NCBI RefSeq assembly: GCF_002531725.1
Contig: NZ_NWSQ01000016.1
Location: forward strand, 1 to 64,000
DNA from: Rhizobium sp. L43
GTDB taxonomy: Bacteria > Pseudomonadota > Alphaproteobacteria > Rhizobiales > Rhizobiaceae
Direction of reading: 5' to 3'
Length of the DNA: 64,000 nt
Shown in pieces: positions 8,706 through 16,706 of this stretch (positions within the stretch are counted from its first letter, which is position 1; every line of letters starts with the position of its first letter). The translations under genes and the position numbers were made by a program. The notes beneath the pieces were generated by a model. The model was not told the origin of the DNA. It made no database searches and worked only from the letters and a program-made list of their open reading frames with translations.

Positions 8706-8796
8706 CGTGACTCTCTCAAATGCTACGAAGGTGAGCAAATCCGGAGACGATCTCGGCGCGCAAACGCATCCGACCGCCAGGGGATGCATCTGTTGA

Positions 8797-8812
8797 AGCA
8801 TGTAGCGTGCCA
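8797..8812 (-). promoter_or_regulatory. Sigma-54 (-24/-12) promoter of glnII
   Basis: Read on the minus strand the site is TGGCACG-CTAC-ATGCT. It matches the consensus TGGCACG-N4-TTGCW at all conserved positions except the first T of the -12 element. It lies 92-107 bases upstream of the glnII ATG. NtrC would be the expected activator; I did not find a convincing NtrC palindrome by eye. Confidence 0.85.
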
Positions 8813-9056
8813 GTTTGACGCCCTGCGAAAGAAAAATCGCGAATCAACGGGCCGGCACGCTTTTTTCCGCTTCCCCGAAAGCTGCCCGATTTCGCGGCTG
8901 AAGGCTGAATCATCAGGAAGAACGGAATTTTTTGGCCTTGGAACCGGATGAAAAATTGGGCGTTAGCCTGAAGTGATGAAGTGTTGAACAAATAGGCGGA
9001 AGCTTCTGGCGTAGACAGCATAGCGATCAATCACCGCGATGGTTGTGCATATATTT

Positions 9057-9071
9057 TATGCAATTTGCATA
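9057..9071. promoter_or_regulatory. Palindrome upstream of gstI
   Basis: TATGCAATTTGCATA is a perfect palindrome around one central base. It lies 68 bases upstream of the gstI start in the 433-base glnII-gstI spacer. It overlaps the area where a gstI promoter is expected (TTGCAT, 18 bases, TATGGT). The binding protein is unknown. Confidence 0.5.
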
Positions 9072-9138
9072 AACTCTGTGCATCGTGCTATGGTTTCGGT
9101 GGCAAATGTTGATGCGCAGGCTGAATGGAGGCGATCTC

Positions 9139-9330
9139 ATGCCCACCGGTTTCCATCGTGAATCCGCAACGATCTACCAGTTTCCCGTCCGGCCGCCGCG
9201 GGCCGCCAGCCGGTTCGAACGCGCCCGGGTGATGGAACGCGAGGCAGCCGAAGTCTGTGATGCTGCGCTCGACAGCTGCTGGTATCATGACGAGGCGGTT
9301 CGCGAGACCGATCGGCCGACGAAATCCTGA
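9139..9330 (+). CDS. gstI: Glutamine synthetase II translational inhibitor GstI
   Basis: A 63-residue protein of the DUF2735 family, with the family hallmark ESATIYQFPV near residue 8 and SCWYHDEAV near 46. In Rhizobium leguminosarum a 63-residue protein encoded divergently from glnII blocks glnII translation when nitrogen is plentiful. Length, family and gene position all match here. The start at 9139 has GGAGGCG upstream; a longer frame from 9085 lacks it. It pairs with the sigma-54-driven glnII to form a two-layer nitrogen control. Confidence 0.93.
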   Translation: MPTGFHRESATIYQFPVRPPRAASRFERARVMEREAAEVCDAALDSCWYHDEAVRETDRPTKS

Positions 9331-9414
9331 TTTCCTGCTTCGCTTCCGGAGCAGAATGCCGATAGGGCGGAGAGCGCCGGCGCACGCGCTCTTGTTAGGC
9401 CCTCGTGCGCGGAC

Positions 9415-10332
9415 TCAGCCGCCCAAACCAAGCTTTTCCTTCACGACCAACGCGCCATGTTCACTGACAACGCGGGCTGCAACCCCTGCAGCGAAGCGGG
9501 CGGCGGCGGGCGCATCGCCGGTTTCGAGATACCGGGAGAGGAAGGCGCCATTGAAACTGTCGCCGGCGCTTGTCGTGTCGACCACTTTTTTCACCTTCTC
9601 GGCCGGAACGAAGCTCTCCTCGCCGGCGAAATTCAACCTGACGCCGTCCGCGCCGTTCTTGACGACGATATTGACGGCGCCGAGCGCTCTGTAGCGATGG
9701 ATGGTCGCCTCGATGGAATCGTCGCCGAAATGGGCTGCCTCGTCGTCGAAGCTCGGCATGACGAGCACGGAGGAACGGGCGCCTTCGCTGATCGTCGCGT
9801 GCATCACGTCGTAGCTCGACCAGAGGCGGGGACGGATATTGGGGTCGAAGACCACGAGCTTGCCGGCAGCCTTGGCGCGGCGGATTTCAGCCAGCAGCGT
9901 TGCGGCATCCTCCTGCGGCAGGATGGCGAGGGTGATGCCGGAGAAGTAGACGACGTCGGCGCTTTCCACTGCCTCGCGCAGACTGTCAGGATCGGCGGCG
10001 AGGCTGCGGGCGGCCGAATTGTCGCGCCAGTAGCTGAAGGAGCGCTCGCCATTCTTCAGGTTGATCATGTAAAGGCCGGGCGTCTTACCCCTGATGCGGC
10101 GGATGAGGCTCGTGCCGATGCCTGCCGCGTCGATGAAGGCCACCATCTCATCCGACATGGCGTCGTCGCCAAGCGCAGTGAAATAATCGACAGACCAGTC
10201 GGCGGCAAGGCAGGCGCGGGCATACCAGGCGGTGTTGAACGTATCGCCGGCGAAACCTTTGCGCAGCAGGCCGTCACCTGCCTGCGAAAGCTCCACCATG
10301 CATTCACCGATCGATAGAAGCCGTCTGCTCAC
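9415..10332 (-). CDS. kdgK: PfkB-family sugar kinase, likely 2-keto-3-deoxygluconate kinase
   Basis: A 305-residue ribokinase-fold kinase. The N-terminus MSRRLLSIGECMVELS and the stretch GFAGDTFNTAWY near residue 26 are typical of KDG kinases. The C-terminal PfkB signature DTTSAGDSFNGAFL near residue 251 carries the catalytic Asp. The enzyme would phosphorylate 2-keto-3-deoxygluconate ahead of the Entner-Doudoroff aldolase. No kdgA or hexuronate genes are adjacent, so the exact sugar is inferred from sequence style only. Confidence 0.85.
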   Translation of the reverse strand: MSRRLLSIGECMVELSQAGDGLLRKGFAGDTFNTAWYARACLAADWSVDYFTALGDDAMSDEMVAFIDAAGIGTSLIRRIRGKTPGLYMINLKNGERSFSYWRDNSAARSLAADPDSLREAVESADVVYFSGITLAILPQEDAATLLAEIRRAKAAGKLVVFDPNIRPRLWSSYDVMHATISEGARSSVLVMPSFDDEAAHFGDDSIEATIHRYRALGAVNIVVKNGADGVRLNFAGEESFVPAEKVKKVVDTTSAGDSFNGAFLSRYLETGDAPAAARFAAGVAARVVSEHGALVVKEKLGLGG

Positions 10333-10471
10333 CTTGTCCTCCCGGCATCGGAGCGCCGCTGATCAGCAGGACGCTCTATCGCTTTGAATTGACGCTTCAT
10401 CCGCTGATACGCGGAGCCGGGCGGAGTGACAAGCGCCGATGTTGCGAGCGCCGATCCGACAAGGAATGAAA

Positions 10472-10499
10472 GCCCGCCTTCGGCCAAGCGAAGGCGGGC
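10472..10499 (-). terminator. Terminator of the small secreted protein gene
   Basis: GCCCGCCTTCG and its exact complement flank a 6-base loop, followed on the minus strand by TTTCATT. It lies 16 bases past the stop. Confidence 0.8.
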
Positions 10500-10514
10500 G
10501 CCGGCGAAGGCTGC

Positions 10515-10856
10515 TTATTCGTGGATGGTGTAGCTGCCCATCTGGCAAAGATCCTGCGTATCTTCGGTTGTGTCGAGGTTCGAATCCTCGTCAAACTCGA
10601 AGCGCATATCGTATTTGCAGACGGTGCGGCCATCGGCGATGGTGATATCCATGCTCTCGCCCGGATTGAGAACGTCATCGCCGAAGACGTCTTCTTCCCA
10701 GTTATCGACTCCGGTCGGCGCGCTGTAGAAGCGCGTCAGGACGGAGTTCGTGCCGTTGATGAGCTTGAACTTCAGATCTTCGGCATGCGACGAGACGGCG
10801 GAGGCGGCGATAATCGCGGCCGTAACCGCGATCAACCCGGATAGTTTCGATTTCAT
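10515..10856 (-). CDS. Small secreted protein of unknown function
   Basis: A 113-residue protein with a signal peptide (MKSKLSGLIAVTAAIIAASA, cleavage near SHA). The mature part of about 88 residues is acidic and beta-rich, with two Cys (in TVCKYD and DLCQMG) that could form a disulfide. I do not recognise a named domain. It has its own strong terminator and stands as a single gene. A periplasmic location is predicted. Confidence 0.75.
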   Translation of the reverse strand: MKSKLSGLIAVTAAIIAASAVSSHAEDLKFKLINGTNSVLTRFYSAPTGVDNWEEDVFGDDVLNPGESMDITIADGRTVCKYDMRFEFDEDSNLDTTEDTQDLCQMGSYTIHE

Positions 10857-10965
10857 ATATGCGTTCCCCAGCCCATGATCGGGCGGGAACGAGGTAGCAT
10901 GCGCGCCTATAAATCTTCCTTATCAGGCAATTTGAATCCCAAAATAAGTCCGCTTTTGCAGCGTT

Positions 10966-11952
10966 TCACGGCCTGTCCATATGATAACAGGCGGCCTTCT
11001 GGCCGGGGCGGACTTCCTCGGTCGGCGGCATTTCGGTGCGGCAGATGTCGGTCGCCTTCCAGCAGCGCGGCGAGAAGACGCAGCCTTTCGGCGGGTTGAG
11101 CGGCGAGGGCGGATCGCCCTGCAGGCGGATGCGGGTGCGCAGGCGCGCGAGCTTCGGATCCGGGATGGGTGCTGCGGAAAACAGCGCCTGCGTATAGGGA
11201 TGGGCCGGATGATCGAAGACGGTGGCGCAGTCGCCAGCTTCCACCACGCGGCCGAGATAGAGCACCAGCACATCGTCGGAGATCAGCCGCACGACGGAAA
11301 GGTCGTGGCTGATGAAGATCAGCGTCAGGCCGAATTCCTTGCGCAGTTTGCGCAGAAGCGTGATCACCTGGCCCTGGATCGAGACGTCGAGGGCCGAGAC
11401 CGGTTCGTCGCAGATGATCAGCTTGGGTTTGGTGACGACCGCCCGGGCAATGCCGATGCGCTGCGCCTGGCCGCCGGAGAATTCGTGCGGATAGCGGTTG
11501 ATCATCTCCGGCACCAGGCCGACGGCGGTCATGATCTCGCGGACGCGTTCGGTGCGCTCGGCCTTCGACAGCTTCGGCTCGAAAACGGTGAGCGGCTCGG
11601 CGATGATGTCGCCGACCGTCATGCGCGGGTCGAGCGAGGCGATCGGATCCTGGAAGATGATCTGCATGTCGCGGCGGGCGGCGCGCATTTCCTCTTCCGA
11701 GAGGTCGAGAAGATTGCGGCCCTGCCAGAGGATGCGGCCCTTCTGCGATTTCAGGAGCCGCAGGATGGAGCGGCCGAGCGTGGACTTGCCGCAGCCGGAT
11801 TCGCCGACGACGCCGAGCGTGCGGCCTTCGGCGAGGTCGAAGCTGACATTGTTGACGGCGGTGAGGAAGATCGGCGGCTTGAACAAGCCCTTTGCCGGCA
11901 GTTCGAACTGGGTCGTCAGGTTTTCGACCCTCAGAAGCGATCGGTCAGCCAT
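10966..11952 (-). CDS. oppF: Peptide ABC transporter ATP-binding protein (OppF/DppF type)
   Basis: A 328-residue ATPase, second nucleotide-binding subunit of an oligopeptide importer. The Walker A motif GESGCGKST lies near residue 53, the signature FSGGQAQRIGIARA near 156, and Walker B LIICDEPVSALD near 175. The C-terminal oligo_HPY-type extension with CVFSPRC and a later CYHMDRP carries Cys residues, as usual for this family. It is the last gene of the operon and overlaps the oppD gene by 8 bases. Dipeptide versus oligopeptide specificity cannot be told from this subunit. Confidence 0.93.
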   Translation of the reverse strand: MADRSLLRVENLTTQFELPAKGLFKPPIFLTAVNNVSFDLAEGRTLGVVGESGCGKSTLGRSILRLLKSQKGRILWQGRNLLDLSEEEMRAARRDMQIIFQDPIASLDPRMTVGDIIAEPLTVFEPKLSKAERTERVREIMTAVGLVPEMINRYPHEFSGGQAQRIGIARAVVTKPKLIICDEPVSALDVSIQGQVITLLRKLRKEFGLTLIFISHDLSVVRLISDDVLVLYLGRVVEAGDCATVFDHPAHPYTQALFSAAPIPDPKLARLRTRIRLQGDPPSPLNPPKGCVFSPRCWKATDICRTEMPPTEEVRPGQKAACYHMDRP

Positions 11953-12952
11953 GGTTCAGCAGCTCCTCACGACGCGGGAAGGGGTGGTAACAGGCGGCGC
12001 AGTGGCGCGGCGCCAGGGTTTCGAGCGGTGGCGGACGGTCGATGCAATCATCCTGGACCTGCGAACAGCGCGGCGAGAAATTGCAGCCCTTCGGCAGGTG
12101 CTGCAGGTTCGGCGGCCGGCCGGGGATGACGACGAGGTCGTCGACATCCTGGTCCGGGCGCGGGATCGAGGCATGCAGTGCTGCGGTATAGGGATGGGCC
12201 GGGTTGTCGAAGAGTTCGTCGACGGGCGCCTCCTCGACGATGCGGCCGGCATACATGACGGCGACGCGGTCGGCGAGGCCGGCGACGACGCCGAGATCAT
12301 GGGTGATCATGATGAGCGCCGTGTTCATTTCCGCCGTCAGGTCGTTGAAGAGATCGAGGATCTGGGCCTGGATGGTGACGTCGAGTGCCGTCGTCGGCTC
12401 GTCGGCGATCAGGAGCTTCGGCTTGGTGAGCAGCGCCATGGCGATGACGATGCGCTGGCGCATGCCGCCGGAGAGCTCGTGCGGATAGAGGTGAAAGCGC
12501 CGTGTCGGGTCGGGAATGCCGACGCGTTTCAGCATGTCGAGGGCGGCGTCCGAGGCGGCGCGCGCCGTCAGGCCGCGGTGAACCTCGAGCTGTTCGGTCA
12601 GCTGCCGGGAAATCTTCAGCGACGGGTTCAAGGCGGTCATCGGGTCCTGGAAGACCATCGCCATGTCCTTGCCGCGGATCTGGTCGAGTTCGCGCGGCTT
12701 CAGCGACAGCACATCCTTGCCTTCGAGCAGCGCCTGTCCCGTCGTTTTGCCGTTCTTGGCGAGCAGGCCCATGATGCCGAGGAAGGTCTGGCTCTTGCCG
12801 GAGCCGGACTCGCCGACGATGGCGATGCGCTCGCCGCGCCGGACGGTGAGGTTCATGTTGGAGACCGCCTTCACCTCTCCGTCAGGCGTCTTGAAGGTGA
12901 TCGCATAGTCCTTGAGTTCGAGGAGGACGTCTTTTTGTGTTTCGTGGGCCAT
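11945..12952 (-). CDS. oppD: Peptide ABC transporter ATP-binding protein (OppD/DppD type)
   Basis: A 335-residue ATPase. Walker A GESGSGKSQ lies near residue 48, with the final Ser/Thr replaced by Gln after the Ser, a change also seen in other OppD proteins. The signature LSGGMRQRIVIAMA lies near 159 and Walker B LLIADEPTTALD near 178. The C-terminus carries the Cys-rich CNFSPRC segment. It lies 3 bases downstream of the oppC gene and overlaps oppF. It pairs with OppF to energise import. Confidence 0.93.
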   Translation of the reverse strand: MAHETQKDVLLELKDYAITFKTPDGEVKAVSNMNLTVRRGERIAIVGESGSGKSQTFLGIMGLLAKNGKTTGQALLEGKDVLSLKPRELDQIRGKDMAMVFQDPMTALNPSLKISRQLTEQLEVHRGLTARAASDAALDMLKRVGIPDPTRRFHLYPHELSGGMRQRIVIAMALLTKPKLLIADEPTTALDVTIQAQILDLFNDLTAEMNTALIMITHDLGVVAGLADRVAVMYAGRIVEEAPVDELFDNPAHPYTAALHASIPRPDQDVDDLVVIPGRPPNLQHLPKGCNFSPRCSQVQDDCIDRPPPLETLAPRHCAACYHPFPRREELLNHG

Positions 12953-12955
12953 TCT

Positions 12956-13873
12956 TTAGCGATCCTTCGGGTCGAACGCGTCGCGCAGGCCGTCGCCGAT
13001 GAAGAGCAGGCTGAGCAGCAGGGCGACGAGGAAGCTTGCCGGGAAGATCAAAAGCCAGGGCATGCTTTCCATGGCATCGGTTCCCTCGGCGATCAGCGTG
13101 CCGAGCGAGGTCAGCGGTTCCTGCACGCCGAAGCCGAGATAGGACAGAAAGCTTTCGGTGGCGATAATTTCGGGCACCGTCAGCGCCGCGAAGATCACCA
13201 CCGGTCCGACGAGGTTCGGAATGATGTGCTTGATGATGATCTTGAACGGCCGCTGCCCGGAGGCGCGGGCCGCCTCGATGAATTCGCGATGCTTGATCGA
13301 TAGCGTCTGGCCGCGCACGATGCGGGCCATGGTCAGCCACTCCAGCGCGCCGATCGCGGCAAAGAGCAGATAGACGTTGCGGCCGAAGATGACCATCAGC
13401 AGGATGACGAAGAGGATGTAGGGAAGCGCATACATGATATCGACGAAGCGCATCATGATCGCATCCAGCCTGCCGCCGATATAGCCCGAGATCGCGCCGT
13501 AGAGCACGCCGATGACGACGGAGACGACGGTCGCCGTCAGCGCCACGGCGAGCGAGACGCGGGTGCCGTAAAGGACGCGGGCAAGTAGGTCGCGGCCGTT
13601 CGGGTCGGTGCCGAAATAGTGGCCGGTCTCGATCGAGGGCGGGATGCGGAAGGCGGCCCAATCCGGATCCTCATAGTTGAAGGGAATGAACCAGGGGCCG
13701 AGGAAGGCGGCGAGGATCAGAACCGTCAGGACAACGATCGACAGGACGGCCGCCTTGTTGCGCCCAAGGCGGCGCAAGGCATCCTTGGTGAGCGAACGGC
13801 TTTCGGGCGCAAGGCCTTCCGCCGCCAGCAGTTCCTGGGCAAGCAGCTCGCGTTTTGCGGGGTTGAGGATCAT
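12956..13873 (-). CDS. oppC: Peptide ABC transporter permease (OppC type)
   Basis: A 305-residue inner-membrane permease with about six membrane segments. The N-terminal OppC domain (KDALRRLGRNKAAVLSIVVL) precedes the binding-protein-dependent transport domain. The EAA loop EFIEAARASGQRPFKIIIKHI lies near residue 197. A start at 13873 overlaps the oppB stop by 4 bases (ATGA), so the two are translationally coupled. Confidence 0.93.
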   Translation of the reverse strand: MILNPAKRELLAQELLAAEGLAPESRSLTKDALRRLGRNKAAVLSIVVLTVLILAAFLGPWFIPFNYEDPDWAAFRIPPSIETGHYFGTDPNGRDLLARVLYGTRVSLAVALTATVVSVVIGVLYGAISGYIGGRLDAIMMRFVDIMYALPYILFVILLMVIFGRNVYLLFAAIGALEWLTMARIVRGQTLSIKHREFIEAARASGQRPFKIIIKHIIPNLVGPVVIFAALTVPEIIATESFLSYLGFGVQEPLTSLGTLIAEGTDAMESMPWLLIFPASFLVALLLSLLFIGDGLRDAFDPKDR

Positions 13874-14793
13874 CGGTTTCTCACTTTCGGGTCCAGCCAG
13901 GCATAGGCGATATCGACCAGAAGGTTCAGGAACACGATCAGCACCATGTAAAAGATGACCGTACCGAGAACCATGCCGTAATCGCGGTTCAGCGCCGCGT
14001 TGACGAAATAGCGGCCGATGCCGGGCAATCCGAAGATGCTTTCGACAACCAGCGAGCCGGTGAGAAGGTAGCTTGCCGCCGGACCCAGATAGGAAACGAC
14101 AGGCATCAGCGCAGGCTTCAGCGCGTGGCGCATCACGGTCAGCCGCGGGCCGATGCCTTTGGCCTTGGCGGTGCGGATGAAGTTCTGGTTCATCACCTCG
14201 ATCATCGAGCCGCGGGTGATGCGCGAGATGCGGCCGGCATGCGGCAGCGCCAGAACGACGATCGGCAGGATGAGGTATTTGATCGAGCCGTCACCCCAGC
14301 CGCCGACTGGAAACCAGGCGAGATGGATGCCGAAGACGAGCTGCAGGATGGGCGCAATCAGGAAGTTCGGCAGCACGACGCCGATCAGGATGAGCGCACC
14401 CAGAATATAATCCGGTGCCTTGTTCTGATAGAGCGCCCCAAGACAGCCGACGGCGACGCCGACGATGATGGCAATCAGGAAGGCGGCCGCACCGATGGTG
14501 AAGGTGTAGGGCAGGCCGATCATGATCTGCTGGGCGACGGTGAAATCCTCGCTGGCGAAGGAGGGGCCGAGATCGCCCCTAAGCAGGTCGCCGACATAGA
14601 TCAGGTACTGCTGGATGAGCGGCTTGTCGAGATTGTAGTGGATCGCAAGGTTCTTCAGGATCACCGGCGGCAATGGCCTTTCGCCATCGAAAGGGCCGCC
14701 GGGAGCAAGGCGCAAAACAAAAAACGAGGCTGTCACGGCGATCCACATGACGGGGATCGTCGACAGGAGGCGACGGAGGGCGTATTTGATCAT
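13870..14793 (-). CDS. oppB: Peptide ABC transporter permease (OppB type)
   Basis: A 307-residue inner-membrane permease. The N-terminus MIKYALRRLLSTIPVMWIAV is the classic OppB/DppB first membrane helix. The EAA loop NFIRTAKAKGIGPRLTVMRHA lies near residue 199. It forms the membrane channel with OppC. A strong hairpin lies in the 48-base gap to the upstream binding-protein gene and probably lowers permease expression relative to it. Confidence 0.93.
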   Translation of the reverse strand: MIKYALRRLLSTIPVMWIAVTASFFVLRLAPGGPFDGERPLPPVILKNLAIHYNLDKPLIQQYLIYVGDLLRGDLGPSFASEDFTVAQQIMIGLPYTFTIGAAAFLIAIIVGVAVGCLGALYQNKAPDYILGALILIGVVLPNFLIAPILQLVFGIHLAWFPVGGWGDGSIKYLILPIVVLALPHAGRISRITRGSMIEVMNQNFIRTAKAKGIGPRLTVMRHALKPALMPVVSYLGPAASYLLTGSLVVESIFGLPGIGRYFVNAALNRDYGMVLGTVIFYMVLIVFLNLLVDIAYAWLDPKVRNR

Positions 14794-14803
14794 GGTCGTG
14801 GGC

Positions 14804-14834
14804 CGGTCCTTTCCGCGATGTGCGGAAAGGACCG
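14804..14834 (-). terminator. Intercistronic hairpin oppA-oppB
   Basis: CGGTCCTTTCCGC and its exact complement flank a 5-base loop. It sits between the binding-protein gene and the permease gene. There is no U-run on the minus strand, so it probably acts as a partial terminator or 3' mRNA stabiliser of the oppA message. Confidence 0.65.
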
Positions 14835-14841
14835 TTTTCCC

Positions 14842-16422
14842 TTACTCTTTCATCGACAGCCAGCGAGTGCGGTGGATGTCCTGGATATTGTCGACGAAGC
14901 CTTCGATCTTCGGCGAAACGACATTCTTCGAGACATAGTAGTAGATCGGCAGGGCGGCGGATTCATCCAGCGCCAACTGCTCGGCCTTCTTGAAGATCGC
15001 GGCACGCTTGGTGAGATCCGTCTCGGCGTTGCCTTCCTTGATCATCTTGTCGTAATCAGGATTGGACCAGCGGCCGTAATTCATCTGCACGCCTGTCACC
15101 AGAAGGTTCAGGAAATTATCAGGATCGTTGTAGTCGGCGAGCCAGCCGGCGCGGCCGATTTCGACTTGCCCACGCTGCATCTGGTCGTAATGCACCTTGG
15201 TTTCGGCGTTGACGAGCTCGACATCGACGCCGAGCGGCTTCCACATGGAAGCGATGGCGACGGCGATGCGCTTGTGGTTGTCGTTGGTGTTGTAGCTGAG
15301 AACGGCGTGCAGCGGCTTGTCCGGACCGAAACCGGCTTCGGTCAGAAGCTTCTTGGCTTCGGCCACCTTCTCGCTATAGGGCAGGTCCTTCCAGCTGACA
15401 TAGGCCGGTTCGCCGTAATTTGCCGTGCCCGGCGGCACCCAGGAATAGGCCGGCAGTTCGCCGGTGCCGAGGATCTGCGGGCCGATGACTTCACGGTTGA
15501 TCGCCATGGAGAGCGCCTGGCGGACGCGCTTGTCGCTGAAGGGCGGTTTCTGCGAGTTGACGACGTAATAATAGAGCCCGGAGAAGGGGGCGACATGCGC
15601 CTGGCCGGGCAGGTTCTTCTTCATCCACTCGTACTGGTCGGTCGGAAAGTCGGTGAGGATATCGAATTCGCCGGCGCGGTAACGTTTCAGCGCGGCTTCC
15701 TGGTCTTCCAGCACGAAGAACTTGGCGCCGTCGATCTTCAGGTCCTTGGTGTCGTACCACTGATCGTTCTTGACTGTCGTGACATGGGAACCCGGAACCC
15801 ACTCGACCGGCTTGTAGGGGCCGTTGGTGACGATGTTGCCGATCTTGACCCAATCCTGGCCCTTGGCCTCGACGACGTGCTTCGGCAACGGATAGGCGGT
15901 GTAATGCATCAGCGCATTGAGGAAATAGGGGGTCGGGTTCTCAAGGGTGATTTCGAGCGTCTTGTCGTCGATCGCCTTGACGCCCAGCTGGTTGAGGTCT
16001 GTGATCTCGCCCTTGTTGATCTTTTCGGCGTTCTTGATGGTGAACTGCAGGTAGGCATAATCGGCGGCGTTTTTCGGGTCGACGAGGCGCTGGAAGGCGA
16101 AGACGAAGTCTCCTGCCGTTACCGGCTGGCCATCGGACCACTTGATGCCGTCGCGAAGCTTGAAGGTGTAGACCTTGCCATCGGGTGAAATGGTCCAGCT
16201 TTCGGCCTGGCCGGGGATCGGATTGTCCTTGGCGTCCTCGGTGACCAGACCTTCGAAAATGTCGCCGGCGATGCGGTTCTCCCAGTCGCCTGACAGTTTC
16301 TGCGGATCGAGCGACTGCGGATCGCCACCATTGTGAATATTGAGAGTGGCCGCATGCGCCGAAAACGCCAGCAATGTGCCAAGCATTGCGGAGGCGAGAA
16401 ATTTTTTCGTGAACTGGTTCAT
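14842..16422 (-). CDS. oppA: Periplasmic oligopeptide-binding protein (OppA type)
   Basis: A 526-residue SBP_bac_5-family protein with a signal peptide (MNQFTKKFLASAMLGTLLAFSAHA). The family signature around residue 60, with VTEDAKDNPIPGQAESW, is clear. It captures peptides in the periplasm for OppBCDF. The length is right for OppA rather than for shorter sugar-binding relatives. It is the first gene of a five-gene operon. The 284-base spacer upstream holds the promoter, but I could not define it. Confidence 0.93.
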   Translation of the reverse strand: MNQFTKKFLASAMLGTLLAFSAHAATLNIHNGGDPQSLDPQKLSGDWENRIAGDIFEGLVTEDAKDNPIPGQAESWTISPDGKVYTFKLRDGIKWSDGQPVTAGDFVFAFQRLVDPKNAADYAYLQFTIKNAEKINKGEITDLNQLGVKAIDDKTLEITLENPTPYFLNALMHYTAYPLPKHVVEAKGQDWVKIGNIVTNGPYKPVEWVPGSHVTTVKNDQWYDTKDLKIDGAKFFVLEDQEAALKRYRAGEFDILTDFPTDQYEWMKKNLPGQAHVAPFSGLYYYVVNSQKPPFSDKRVRQALSMAINREVIGPQILGTGELPAYSWVPPGTANYGEPAYVSWKDLPYSEKVAEAKKLLTEAGFGPDKPLHAVLSYNTNDNHKRIAVAIASMWKPLGVDVELVNAETKVHYDQMQRGQVEIGRAGWLADYNDPDNFLNLLVTGVQMNYGRWSNPDYDKMIKEGNAETDLTKRAAIFKKAEQLALDESAALPIYYYVSKNVVSPKIEGFVDNIQDIHRTRWLSMKE

Positions 16423-16706
16423 TGTGGGTCCACCTTTCTAGGCTTTGCGCCTTTATTAGACATTTGTTCCCGGTGTTTGACCTCTTACGTGCAGGTCAGT
16501 GCGCACCTTATCGCAAAGGAATCGCGTTGCAACCCCAAATCCGGAAGCTCGAAACGGGTTGTGGACAAGCCTATATACGCCTCCCCCTTGTCGGATCGCG
16601 ACGACGTGTCGCGACATCGGCAGCACTTTGATAACGGCTTGATGTGGTTGTCTTTTGTTTCGTCCGCTTTAGTGTGGCGAGCGCAAACAAGCAGGAGACG
16701 TAGCCG

